From assembly GCF_000143415.4 (NCBI RefSeq), contig NW_003314272.1, positions 1,066,949 through 1,130,948 on the forward strand: a stretch of 64,000 nucleotides of DNA, read 5' to 3'. Positions 37,164 through 48,551 of this stretch are shown here, piece after piece (positions within the stretch are counted from its first letter, which is position 1; every line of letters begins with the position of its first letter). The translations under genes and the position numbers were made by a program. This stretch comes from Selaginella moellendorffii (taxonomy: Eukaryota > Streptophyta > Lycopodiopsida > Selaginellales > Selaginellaceae). The notes beneath the pieces were generated by a model that saw only the letters and a list, made by a program, of their open reading frames with translations, made no database searches and was not told the DNA's origin.

Positions 37164-40100
37164 TTACAAAACCTTCTTACCAGTCTTTGTAGACAAGTTG
37201 AGGGTGCAAAACTGCATGACGTTGGTGCTGTATAAGATATGCCAGCCACCATTTTGTTCTAAGAGATGAGCATTTGCATCGCCCTTCTTAAAGTGCCTGC
37301 GTCCACCAAGTTTGCACCCCGAATGTAGATGGGATCTGTATGCCAGCCGGAAAAACGGACACTGATCTCGTTTGTGCCATCGTTTTGGCCACTCCTGAGC
37401 CTGGAAACACTCATCCCGTTCCATCTTGAGTTGGAACCATATCTCGGACACACAAATCGGGCCTTCGGCCAAGTGCTTCGGACGTCTCAACTGTTGGGAC
37501 CACCCGTGCCTAGAAAGGGCACCCAGATCGAGCCAAGGGTGTGCCATGGAATTCCTCACGGTGGCACACGAATTAAAGAACTGTCGGAATTCTGCGCTTG
37601 AGACTTTAACATGTCTGTATCGAGGAAAGTTGACAGACTCTTCTTCTTGTTCATTCACCACTTTCTCCACTACCAACTGTTTGTTATCCCACTGTAGAAA
37701 CATAAATTCGGTATGTGCCAAGTCGAGGGCAGCAAGTTTGCGCAGCTCAAACCAGCACGGGAGCCAGTCTGCAACAGTGTACCGCCAGTGCTGCCATTTC
37801 AACTCTGCCATGAACTGTGGGTCGTGAGAAAACAAACCAGCTGCGGTGCCTGCACGATCGTAAAAAATCTTCATCTTGGCCTCCTTCACTCTCAGCTGCC
37901 ACCCCAAGAACCTACATATCCCATAATCCATAAAACCTGGAAGATTGTTCCGGAAGAGGCATATATGCAGCTGGTCACGACCATCCGAGTGTCTGTTGAA
38001 AACAATGGTGTAGGTGTACCCCCTCTTGATACTCGGACTTCAAAATAAGAATTTCCAGTATACCTCCCATGCAGGTGTTCAGAATCAGACCATCCTTGAT
38101 CGTGTGCCACCAGTTGGATCACAATTGCTTGAACTGGCTTGAAACCTGAAACCGTCTCTTCCAGTAGTATCACGTCCTTCATTGGCACAAGAGGCTCTAT
38201 TGCTTGAGAGTTATCTAAGTGAACAGGAACTGCCAGCTGATTCTTGCATCCAGGAGTCAATCTGGACGAGTAGTAGCTTATGGTTTGCAGCTGGGATAGA
38301 ACCTTCATAAGGATAATCAAGGTGAGTCAATACGCCATGAAAAGAAACGACATACCTCCAAATCATTGGGGGAGATGTGAACTTTGCTACCACTGAGGTA
38401 TAGACGTTGTAATGACTTGCACTCGCTAAGCCCTGGAACGTTGGAATTGGAAAGTTTGCAGCAGCCAGATAAGTTGAGTGAAGTCAAGCTTGATAGTCTG
38501 TCGACACCATGTATTTCCTTGAGATTGATGCAATTGCATAGAATCAGTTTCTCCAGGTGGTGTAGCTCTCCCAGGTCTCGCAAAACTTCAAGTTGAAAGC
38601 ACTCCCCCACGTCCAGAACTCGGAGTTGCCCGGGTATGCTTTTCAGTGCTCCTGGCAGCCCACTTACCTTGGTTAATAGGAAGCAGTGATCAAGCCGAAG
38701 TTGTTCTGTTTTGTCAAGATAGGAAACAGAGAGAGGCACGGCTTGGATCCGGCTATAAGCACTGTTAAGCCTCGTCAATGAACCGAGGCCTCCAAAAGCA
38801 TCCGGCAGTTGAACAAGAGCACATCCTTCGAGATCCAGCTTCAACAGATTTTTCAGGTTCTCAAAGCCTTGAGGGAGCATGCTGAATTCCTTACAGTTCT
38901 TGAGGATCAGCTCCTCCAAGCTCACCAGCTTGCCAAAATCAGGTGAGAGCTCTGTAAACTGCGAGCACTCCGCCATGTCGAGGTTAACAAGGCTCCTCAG
39001 CTCACCAAAACCTTGATTTAACTTCACGATACCACATCGAAACATGTGGAGAGACTTCAAGTGAGACAGCCCAGCAAACGACGTCGGCAATGAGCTAAGG
39101 CTCATGCAGAAGGAGATATCCAGATTCTCGAGCTTTTTTATGTTGCCAAATGCCCCAGGGAGACTAGAAACTGACGTGCCAGCCAGATCAAAGGTTTCCA
39201 GCCTTTCAAGGTTGCCAATAGAGTCAGGGAGCTCCTGAATTCTGGAACACCACCTTAAAGATAGCCTTCGGATCCCGCAGTGGCTGGGAAAGTCTGGTAG
39301 CAGAGTCAAGCTTTTGCATCCGGTAAGGTCGAGCATCTCAAGCTTTTCAGTCAAGTTGGCAAGTCGTGTTAGAGCGGAACAAAATCTCAACGAGATACTT
39401 CTGATATCTTTGCATAGCTCCACTTGTTTGATGGTTGTCAAGCTTTTGCATTTATCCAACATCAACTCCACCAATTTGTCCATTACCACCTGAAATGAAT
39501 GGTGAACTTATGAGTGGTGATTTAACCTTTTGCGACTTGTTACCTTGTGCTCGTGATGGTCATCCCAAAGCCTGGTGATGTTGCTTCCAGAAAGGTCCAA
39601 GAAGCTGATATTGTCTTCGAGGCAGGAGATGAATGACGAAGGCAGTACATCCAAAGTCATGCGTGTGTCTCGTCTTGAGACTTTGCTGCCAAATAAGCTC
39701 ATTGTTCTGATCTTTGGAGTCACCTGGAAAAGAACCCGGAGCTACATTAACTGCTGAGTCACGTCTCATAACTTACCATGCTTCTGGTCAAGAGTTTATC
39801 AGCGTCTTTGTAGTTCCTCCTCTCTCCAATGCTTTGGGATTCCCTGTTCACTTCCTCGCGGGCCACGTCACGTATGAGATCGTGAGACGGCATCAACTTC
39901 AAGCTTTCCAGCCGCAGTAAGTGCTTGTCAACAAGACTTTGATATCATGGTTCATCATGCTCTCCTCGACGTCTTCCATGGCTTCCCAGATCCAGCAAAC
40001 GCTTGCCCTGCTCACCTCTCCAAAGAAGCAGCAAATGTCGAGAAAGATTTCCCTCTCTCTTTGATGCAGCGGCTCCAGGCTGATGCGCAACTTGTCCACA

Positions 40101-40740
40101 ACTTCTGGATAGGAGCTTAACTTGCTCTTGGCGCCTCTCCAGTCGCGCTCATCGCTTTTCCCTTGGAGCATCAAACCAGCCATTTCGAGCACCAGGGGTA
40201 CGCCCTTGCATTCGCCCACAATCTCTTCCACCAGGCTTCGATCCAGTCCGGCGTCCAGTTTGGCATGCTGCTCGAAAAGCATCCTTGCATCCTCGTGCTT
40301 GAGTTGACCCACTTCATGGATGAAGGTGAGGCGCCCGAGGGTGTCTCTGTCTCGGCTGGTCACAATCACGCGGCTGGAACGTCCCAGAGGAGGGATTCAG
40401 GAGCTGGGCGTGGCTTTCCACATCGTCAAGCACCTGCAAGACGTTGACGCTGGACAGGCGCTTTTGCTGGAACAAATAATGTCGAGCTTTGGACTCGCTG
40501 AGTTCCACCTTTGAGATGTCTTTGACAATCCTGACAAAGAGGGCATTGGTGCCACGGCCCTTAACCTCCTCCCGGACATTCCTCACGAAACAAGATCCTG
40601 TTGAAAACCTCCTCGGCAAGTCTCGTCTTCCCAATTGCGCCTTGCCCAGTGATACCAACGCTTGTCACCATCTCCGCACTCTTTCCTATTCGGGATAGGA
40701 AATCACGAATGTACTCTGGAATGCCAGCCGCTGCTGGCGC
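37164..40740 (-). pseudogene. NB-ARC-LRR disease-resistance gene, frameshifted and truncated (TNL-like)
   Basis: From 40740 down: P-loop GITGQGAIGKTRLAEEVF, RNBS-A CFVRNVREEV, kinase-2 VLQVLDDVE, VIVTSRDRDTL, GVPLVLEMAG and an MHD-like PSHDLIRDVAREEV. The motif style is that of TIR-type NLRs. These motifs lie in different frames: shifts occur near 40600, 40390 and 39930. The LRR exon (39489-38317) is open for 390 codons with about 14 repeats such as LPDSIGNLERLETFDLAG. A post-LRR region runs to 37164, with another probable frame change near 37400. No TIR domain is present: about 60 nt upstream of the NB-ARC the sequence runs into a Copia element. It is therefore a truncated, probably dead gene, although the LRR part is well preserved. 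Confidence 0.8.
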
Positions 40741-42965
40741 TACGCCCGGGGCCTACTCTTGTTGACTAATAAGAACTGAACACGAATATTCCCTCAATAC
40801 TCCCACTCAAGTTGAGCTCGCGATACTTCTTTTCTTCACGCCCAGAGCTTGTACGTGTCGCGCGAACACTGCTGGTGGAAGTGCCTTCGTGAATATATCT
40901 GCCACCATCTCCGTGGTAGCACAGTAGACGAGTTCCACTTTCTTCACCGCTACCTGTTCACGAATAAAATGAAACTGAACCTGGATGTGTTTTATCCTGC
41001 GATGAAATCTTGGATTCTTCGTCAAGGCAATAGCTCCTTGATTGTCGCAATGCAGAACCGTTGCCTCCCGTTGCTCGTAGCTTAGACCGTTCAGCAGAGT
41101 CCTGAGCCAAAGAATTTCCTTCGCTGCTTGGGTCATCCCGATATACTCAGCCTCTGTGCTCGAGAGAGCCACGATTGGCTGCCGCTGGCTGCTCCATGTA
41201 ACTGCTGCGCTGCCCACGTAGCCAGAAGTTGATTTACGCTGATCAACTTCCCCTGCCCAGTCTGCATCCGAGAATCCCTGCAGCTTGAGTTGAGGCTGCT
41301 CTTGTTTTGTGTAGCACAAAACATAATCGGCAGTCCCCTTCAGGTAACGAAACACACGCTTAACTGCCTGCCAGTGCTGGAAGCCAGGATTTGCCAGGAA
41401 CTGTGAAACCACTCCCACTGAATAGGCGATGTCTGGCCTGGTACAAACCATGAGGTAGACTAAACTGTCTACCATCTGCCTGTACGGGATCCTCTCCATC
41501 ACTGCTTTCGCTGCTTCTGTCTGAGGTGCCATGTCCTTACTAAGGTGCATGCCAACTTCCATTAGCGTTGATGCAGAGTTGACGTCACTAGGCTTGAATT
41601 TCTGGAGGAGCTCTTCAATATATTTCTTCTGAGACATTTCTAGTGTGCCCTTCCTCCTGTCTCTGAAGATCTGGATGCCAAGACAATACTTGACGCTCCC
41701 AAGGTCCACCATCTTGAATCTCGAGCTGAGATCTTTCTTCAGTTGATGAATCAGCTTCTTGCTTTTGCTGAGGAGCAAGCAGTCGTCCACGTACAAAGCC
41801 AACAGCACCAGGAGAGCTCCCACTTGCTTAATATACACATTAGTGTCTGCAGAGAGACTCCCGAAGCCAAGGGCAAGAAGAAACGAGTTCATCTTTGCGT
41901 ACCAGGCACGAGGCGATTGCTTCAGGCCGTAGAGGGCCTTCTTGAGCTTGCACACCAACTGCTCTCGTCCTTTGGCAATAAATCCGGCTGGTTGCTCAAT
42001 GTAGACTTCCTCCTCCAAGTCGCCATTCAGGAACGCCGTCGTTACATCCATGTGCTCGACGTGCATGTCTTCGTGAGCTGCTAAGTTGTAGAGAAGTCGA
42101 ATTGATGCAAGCTTCACCACTGGTGAAAAGGTCTCATAGAAGTCAACTCCTTCAACTTGTGAGAATCCTCTCGCAACAAATCTGACTTTGTAGCACGTGT
42201 CTCCATCAGGTCCTGTCTTGAGCCGCAAGAGAAACTTGGTCTTGATCACCTTCCTCCCAGGTGGCAGCTCCACAAGATCCCAGGTCTTGTTCTCCATCAA
42301 TGAGCTGTACTCAGCTTGACGAGCAGTGCGCCACTGATCCGCATCAGATCCGGCAAGAGAAGTGCATCTCGGCCATGGCTGAAGAGAAGTAGAAGCTGGT
42401 TCTCGCCTTGCTCCCCATGCTAGAGTTGGCAAAATAAAAGACTGGATCGTAAGAGGTCTCAGGAATTGGAACTGTCACTGATCGGTCTCTAGCAGCCTTG
42501 GTTTCTTGTCGAGAAGCCCGCTTAGCTGCTTGCATATCCAGCTGCTCCCTGTATTGACGCCCAGCCTCTGTGCGCGCTCACGGCCAGAACGTCTCAAACT
42601 GCCCTCACTATTTTTAGCCCTGGTCCTGCCAACAGTGCGCTCACCACCGTGGTCTTCCTCTCCGCCGACTGGGTTTGCTGTTCTAGCGCTCCCATGGTCG
42701 TCCACGTCCTCCTGGTTGTCTTCCTTGCTACTTTCTGCTGTCCTGGCAAAGTTGGCCGACTTGTTCTTTCTTGCTGCCACTCTCTTTGCCTCAGCTTTTC
42801 GCGCCTCCTTGGCTTTCTTGGCCTCTTCGTCTGTGCAATCTCGTGCCCAGTGCCCTGGTTTCTTGCAAATGTTACAGCGATCATTCTTATTTTTCTTCTT
42901 GAACTTTTCTGGTTTGCTGCTCTCACCCTGATCGTTTGTTGGTCCTAGTCTGTCCCACACTGTGA
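40741..42965 (-). mobile_element. Ty1/copia retroelement, internally deleted
   Basis: Reverse transcriptase and RNase H are open from 42432 to 40807. Motifs include KARFVARGF-like KVRFVARGFSQVEG, ALYGLKQSPRAWY, YVDDCLLL and, in the RNase H part, GFSDADWAG and ALSSTEAEY. Upstream, at 42475-42960, a gag zinc knuckle CNICKKPGHWARDC runs within 100 residues into the RRSGRERAQR linker that normally follows integrase. Protease and integrase are absent. Frame changes occur around 42440. Downstream of the stop is a polypurine-like GAGTGGGAG followed by possible LTR sequence. No 5' LTR is visible at about 42965, where lipase-like sequence resumes. It cannot move on its own. Confidence 0.85.
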
Positions 42966-43016
42966 CAGATCATTTCCCCTTTCCTGCAAAGAGTGCCAAT
43001 TCTTTCTCATTCGAGC

Positions 43017-43785
43017 TCACTTGCCCTGACTTGAGAAAACCCTCCAACGCTGTGAGGTCGATTTGAGAGGAGCGAGGAGCATTCTGGGGACGATGTCGTG
43101 CCTGCAAACAACGTGTACGAAGTGATCGTCCCAGCCTTGACTCTGTGCAAGCTTGCTCAGCTTCACCTCGCCCACAAATGGCATCCCAAAGGTGACGCAC
43201 ACAAATCGCAGCTTGTGGAGCTTGATCGCGGTGGCGGTGCGACTGAGATAAAGAAGCCACAGCGTGGCCAGGGCTGCAATGGCGCCTCCGAGTGAGTGGC
43301 CTGTGAAGATAATTATGTTTTGACTGTCTTCCAACTTCTCAATCTGCAAATGCGGACCTCGATCCGGAAGGGGATAAGGAAATAAGTAACAACTTACGGT
43401 GTTCGTGAGTTTGCCATCTCTCCAGATTTCAGCAAATCTTCTTGTGAAGCCTCTGTGAGCCAGGGATTCAAAGAACAAGTCACTGGAACTGTTGCAGCCC
43501 CAATGCGCTGGTGCCTGCAGGCCTTCCCAGAGTGGTGAAAGCCCATAGTCGGAATCCACCACCACATCTTCTAGAACTGCCGTGCCTGGGAATGAGATCC
43601 ATACCGTTTCTTCCTCAGCGTCATGGTAAAACCGTTCGCCCTTGTCAGCAATCCTGTAAGCCCTGGCCGAGCAGTCGAGCGACTTGAGGACAAGCTCCCC
43701 GTTCACCAGGAGCTCCGCATTCTTTGTCTGCTCAGGATTAGCATCTAGGCTTACATCCAAGAAGAGCACAAGTACTCACCTCCAT
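43017..43785 (-). CDS. Class-3 lipase (EDS1-like), 3' end uncertain
   Basis: A two-codon first exon (ATG GAG at 43785-43780) splices over 52 nt to 43727, and a second intron follows LTNT. The fold's core is clear: ISFPGT near the start, the nucleophile elbow FTGHSLGGA, FVCVTFGMPFVG, and VVCRHDIVPRMLLAP, where DIVPR supplies the catalytic Asp. Ser, Asp and a downstream His would make a lipase triad. The short spacing and DIVPRMLLAP recall EDS1/PAD4-type lipase domains, but the C-terminal EP domain is not present. After LLAP the frame either ends soon or shifts to another frame ending in LFAGKGK, just where Copia sequence begins. So the gene may be truncated. Confidence 0.6.
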
Positions 43786-44037
43786 CGAAAAAATCCAGAC
43801 TCTCAGCACAGATTGGCGTTAGGGATTGGCTCGAAGTCTTTCTTGACTTAGTCTTTAAACACAATTCACTTGGACATATGATCAATCTTTGCCGAGATTC
43901 GCCACTTTTGATTTTGCTGCGAAATCTTCGATAGCGTGAGTCCTTCCACACTTTTTCCGCCACTAACAAAAGTGCGAGACACCAGGTTTCAGGCTTCGAG
44001 AAAGGTGGCAGACTTTGAAATGAGTGGCAGACTTTGA
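43786..44037. other. Spacer between lipase and receptor kinase
   Basis: 250 nt without an open frame of note. It is the 3' flank of the kinase gene and the upstream region of the lipase. Confidence 0.4.
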
Positions 44038-46199
44038 CTAGCGTGCGCTCGTAGCAGTCAAGGGAGAAGCTGCGTAAGAAGAGCCGGTTTGAGACGTCGT
44101 CGTTGTCGTCGTCGTTGTCCAACCATGGTGGCGAATCTGTCCAAAGTAGTTGGGACTGTCTACCGTGGTGAGCGGCTCTAGCTCGAGGTAACCCATGAGC
44201 ATCGCAACCACGGCACTCATCGTTGGCCGGCTCCCTTCAAATTCTCGGCTACACAGCAATGCGACGTGCGTGGCTCGGTGAGCCTCTTCTGCGATGTAAA
44301 ACTTTTCCAGTCTAGGATCGATTAATTCTTCGAGCTTTCCAGCACCAAAGAGGCTCCAAGCCTGCCACCAGAAGAAACAAGTAAGAAACACCAAGCTTGA
44401 GATCATGTTTTACCCATTGCGCAAGGATTTCTTCTTCCACAGGAAGTGTGTCATCCATGCACTTCCTGCCGCTGATGATCTCGAGAACAAGAACTCCAAA
44501 GCTGAAAACATCGACTTTGGAAGATAATCGCCCTCGAAGAACGTACTCGGGTGCCATGTATCCACTATTACACACTGGTGAGTTCCAGAATAACAAGCCA
44601 GAAAGGAGAAACGCTTACACTGTCCCGGCCACTCTCGTGGTTGTGTTTTCTTTCTCCACTCCCGCCAGCTTGGAGATTCCAAAGTCGGAGATCTTCGGCT
44701 GGAGCATTTTGTCAAGGAGGATGTTGCTGGCCTTGATGTCCCGGTGTATAACCTGTTCGTGTGATTCCTCGTGGAGATAAGCGAGGCCTTTCGCCACTCC
44801 CACGATAATCTGGAAGCGAGCTGGCCAATCTAAGAGTAAACTCTTTCCTGGCAATGACTACCTAGTTACAATGAGCTTAAAGGAAAGATGGATTCATTTA
44901 CCGAACAGTGTTTGATCGAGGCTCCCTTTCTCGAGAAACTCGTAGACGATAAGCCGATGATTCCCCTCGCAACAGTATCCCTCGAGCATCACAAGATTTT
45001 TGTGACGAATGGCGGTGATGATATCGATCTCATTCACAAACTCCATCTTTCCTTGCTGAGACCCCACCGAAAGCCTCTTCACAGCAAACACGGTTCCATC
45101 GCCAAAGAAAGCCTACACACACGAGCTGACAAGTTTAGAAGTTGGCAAAGTTTATATTTTCTGTGCTTGCCTTGTACACGGTGCCAAATCCGCCTTGTCC
45201 GAGTTTGTTTCGGTCGCTAAAGTCTTCGGTGGCCTCACACAAATCCCGGTAAGAAAACGCGATGGGTCCTCTCGAACTCCCTGAAAACACAAAGCTTCAA
45301 CAAAGCGAGAAGAAGAGGAGGAAATGTCCTACTTTGCAGTTCTGAAGAAGGAACTCGAGGCAACCCTCGTCGTCGTCGTCGTCGGGACCTTCTGCGCTTG
45401 ACGAGCAGAAGTCCGGCAACTCCCAGGATCAAAAACACTGGCACCACAACACCAGCCACAATGGCTGCTGTGTTGCTTGATCCGCCACTGCCACCGCCTG
45501 AAAGAACGAATTCTCTTCTAGCTCAAAGGTTTGATTTGTACCTGGAGTGCTAGCAGGAGGTCGAGCCGTTGGAGGGGGAACCACTGGAGGTGGAGCTGGA
45601 GCGGAGGCATTTGGACCCAATATTCCTAGCGTCCCTGGATAAACAATGATGGAAGAACTTTGACATTGGAAAGAAACAAGGAAAAACTTTGAGGCAAGAA
45701 ACCAAGAAGCAAACCCGATGGCAAGTCTCTCGTAAAATTGCTATTCTCGAACCGCATGTTGCATCTTTCTGCTGTGGAATTCCTCCAGAAACGGGCACCA
45801 ATTGGAAATCTCTGAGTGAAACTCAATGAATCCATCGTCTAGAAGTTGATCGAAACTTACAGCTCGGGCATTGGCATACGCCTGCTGGATGCAAGATGAG
45901 CAGCTGGGCTGGTCCGACATGTTGTAGCAAGCCGTGTGCGCGTAGGCGATGTTGGGAAACGCACCATATCCGAGAGAAGTTGCAAATCCATTGGAGGGAT
46001 TGAACCCCTGGAGGAATTCGAAGACCGTGTCGAGATTTCGCTGGAATGGGCTGCCTTCGCTGGTGTTGGCGGTGTTGTAGTAGAGAACGTTTGCTAGTTG
46101 ACCTGGATCCGTGACGTCCACTGGTCGCTGCTGCTGTGCTGCGAGAGGCCGTGTGCCAAAACAAAGAATGAGAAGAAGAACCCACCACAAGCAGCTCAT
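44038..46199 (-). CDS. Cysteine-rich receptor-like kinase, single DUF26
   Basis: Signal peptide ([18 protein letters not shown]), one DUF26 domain with C-X8-C-X2-C ([13 protein letters not shown]), a Pro/Ala-rich linker, and a membrane helix ([23 protein letters not shown]) with a basic stop-transfer. The Ser/Thr kinase then has [32 protein letters not shown] and GYMAPEY. All catalytic residues are present, so the kinase should be active. About seven short exons follow the usual CRK pattern. The end is a Thr-rich stretch ([12 protein letters not shown]). CRKs act at the plasma membrane in stress and immune signalling. One ectodomain repeat instead of two fits early vascular plants. It is the first of a minus-strand array of related genes. 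Confidence 0.9.
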
Positions 46200-46261
46200 C
46201 TCTAATCCTATATTTCCCTCCCGGCCATAGATCATACATCTAGTTTTGTCAGGATTTCATC

Positions 46262-47887
46262 TTATATGATTTTTACCCTCGCTTGCTCGTAAAGTGCGTT
46301 TAACAGTTCCATGTCACGTCCATTGTCCCGATCGAGATTAGAGCTTCTCCTTCGCGAATTATCGGTTGGAAATGAGAAACACGAGGGACCCGAGGTCGAG
46401 GTAGCCGAGCAACATCGCCAAAACGTCGCCCATTGCCGGTCGAAGCTCTCCAGTCTTGGGTGCAAAGCAAAGCAACGTGAAGCGTTCTGTGGACTTCCTG
46501 GCGACATAGTCATTCCCGACTCTCTCATCGACGCACTCGTCCAATCTCCCAGCCTCGCTCAAGTTCCAAGCCTACACCACAGTGTCACCGTTAAGTTTGT
46601 ATGGAAGTTATCGATACAATGCCAAACTTTCGAGCGGCACCAGCAGTTCTTCCTTGTCCGTTCGTGTTATGTCCACGCGAGCACGACTCTAAAGCTGAAC
46701 ACGTCGGCCTTGGACCCACCAATCAGACAAACTTAACACGCACAGAACTTAAAAACTTAAAAGTGCCAGCCACGTTTGTGCTCGTGAAACCTTTCTCGAT
46801 GTCAAAGAGGTTTGAGATCCCAAAGTCAGCGATTTTGGGCTCCAAAGTGCTAGTCAAGAGGATGTTGCTGGCTTTGATGTCTGATTCGAGAAGATCGCCA
46901 CAAATAAAAAGGGAGAGAAGAGAGCGAACAAAGAAAACCAAGAACACGCAAGAACACAAGCAGCGACACGAATCCGATCGAAAGGCGACCGCCGTGTAGA
47001 TACGCAAGGGCACTGGTGGGCAATCTGGATTCCTATCATGATCCAATATGAAAGTGAAAAAGGATGAACAACTTACCAGGCTCCCTTGCTCCAAAAATTC
47101 ATAGACAAGAAACCTGTCGTCCCCTTGCACAACAAGGTTCCTATGCTGGACGCTGGAGCTCATTCACAAACTCCTTATCTCCTTGTAGCGAGAGCTTCTT
47201 TACTGCCACTCCTCGGCCTACAAAAAAAGCTACATGAAACCAATTTTAGCTTTCCACCTTGCTTTCCAAGAAAATCAAAGTTTGTAGACTCAAAGACTAC
47301 AAAGAAAGAAGTTTTAGCTATGGACGACGAAAGAAGAGTGTTCCCACCACAGCACCAGGTATAACGCCCTTTCTCCTCCCAGCTGTAGCTAGAGCTGGAT
47401 TTAGAGATGAAATGTTTGGACCCGGAGGAGAGTTATTACTAACTTTTATGGTTTTACCAGGAACGATCGCAAAGCTGAAAGGATCGTATCTCATGCGACC
47501 TTTGAAAGGTCTGGTTGATCCAAATGACACCACCAGTGGCATACCAAAGAACGCTTTGGATGTTCATGTAGGCGTCCTGGATGCACTGTCCACAGCTCGG
47601 CTGGTCGGACATGTTGTAGCAGCCACTGTGTGCGTAGACAGCGTGTGGAAAGCTGCTGTAGCCAAGGCACGTCGCATAGCCGCCATAGCCAAGGCTCGCT
47701 GCATAGCCGTCTGGCGGATTGTGCTTGTAGAGGAACTCCAGGACGGCCACCACATTTCGCTGGTAAGTGCTGTTCGCGCTGGTGTTTGTTGGGAAGTAGT
47801 ATACCAGATTTGGCTCTGTGTCTGGGTTTGGATCGTCTGGTGAGATAACGAGCGGCCAGCGACACATGCCAAGATCAGCCACAGCAT
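46262..47887 (-). pseudogene. Cysteine-rich receptor-like kinase pseudogene
   Basis: The copy starts [13 protein letters not shown] like its intact neighbour at 50605, but a small deletion straight after the signal peptide shifts the frame of the DUF26 domain. That domain also has a duplicated 12-residue piece (GYATCLGYSSF) and has lost the Cys after INQTFQR. The ectodomain-kinase linker is short, with no clear membrane helix. Kinase pieces remain: VYEFLEQGSL, then [11 protein letters not shown] where HRDIKASN is expected, IADFGISN, and an end with RPAMGDVLAMLLGYL, separated by frame breaks. The sequence is close to the gene at 48.5-50.6 kb, so it arose by tandem duplication and decayed. Confidence 0.85.
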
Positions 47888-48551
47888 CCTACATTCTGCG
47901 GCTGGAACTAGAACTCTACATTTCGTTTTTCAACTCTTGCATTTTTTTCTCACTGCGAGAGTTCCATCTCAACTTCGGGCAATCAAAATGTCAGGAGGAG
48001 AAAAAGTCAATGAGCACGATTGCTCAAGCTTTCAACGCTGGCAAAGAATGAATTGCAGCTCTAGTGGACAAATGGTCAAGATATTGAGGTGCTTGACGTT
48101 GTCATTAGTGCGACAAATAGCTGGATCCAGCTCGTGGAGTTTCAACTTCACGATCTCTACGGACAACCCAAGGAAAACCTACTACGCGGCTTGTCCAGGG
48201 AATCGCTAGTACTTATACTTGTCCGGGAGCTCAGTACCTGGCCAAAGTGAAGGTTTTTATAATCGTGGCTAATTAACAGCTTCTTGCCCAACTCAAAAAC
48301 CTAGAGCTGTTACTATACTCCTATATTTCCAACTCAAAGAACACGATGAAGTGGCGTGGATGGCGCTCATCACTGGGTTTGCGCGGCAGAAAGATTGCAA
48401 GAGTGCAAGCTAACACGATGGTTTAAGAGAAACTCTAGTAAAATGTGTTCGATCCAGCTTCAGCGTACCTTTCTTCTTTATTTCCTGGGCTTGAGAAGAC
48501 TTGGACAAGATCTTAAAGTCGGCAGAGTCCGGAAACTTCCGACACTTTTGC
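47888..48551. other. Spacer between receptor-kinase copies
   Basis: This holds the upstream DNA of the pseudogene and a duplicated receptor-kinase 3' end (48183-48252, listed separately). Nothing else is recognised. Confidence 0.45.
48183..48252 (-). pseudogene. Relic of a receptor-kinase 3' end
   Basis: This stretch (CGCGGCTTGTCCAGGGAAT ... GAGCTCAGTACCTGGCCAAAGTGAAG) parallels 48554-48629, the last codons and stop of the intact kinase (CGCGGCATGTCCATGGAAT ... GAGCTCATTACCAGGCCAAAGTGAAAG). Only the tail is found, so an additional kinase copy probably stood here and was deleted, or the tail was duplicated during array growth. Confidence 0.55.

Noticed and set aside
43751-44122. Separate gene upstream of the lipase
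   Set aside because: The frame is out of phase with the lipase and has no domain. A two-codon first exon plus a 52-nt intron explains the lipase start instead.
47318-47542. Possible separate small gene on the minus strand
   Set aside because: It matches the DUF26-linker part of the receptor-kinase paralogue and is a piece of the pseudogene.
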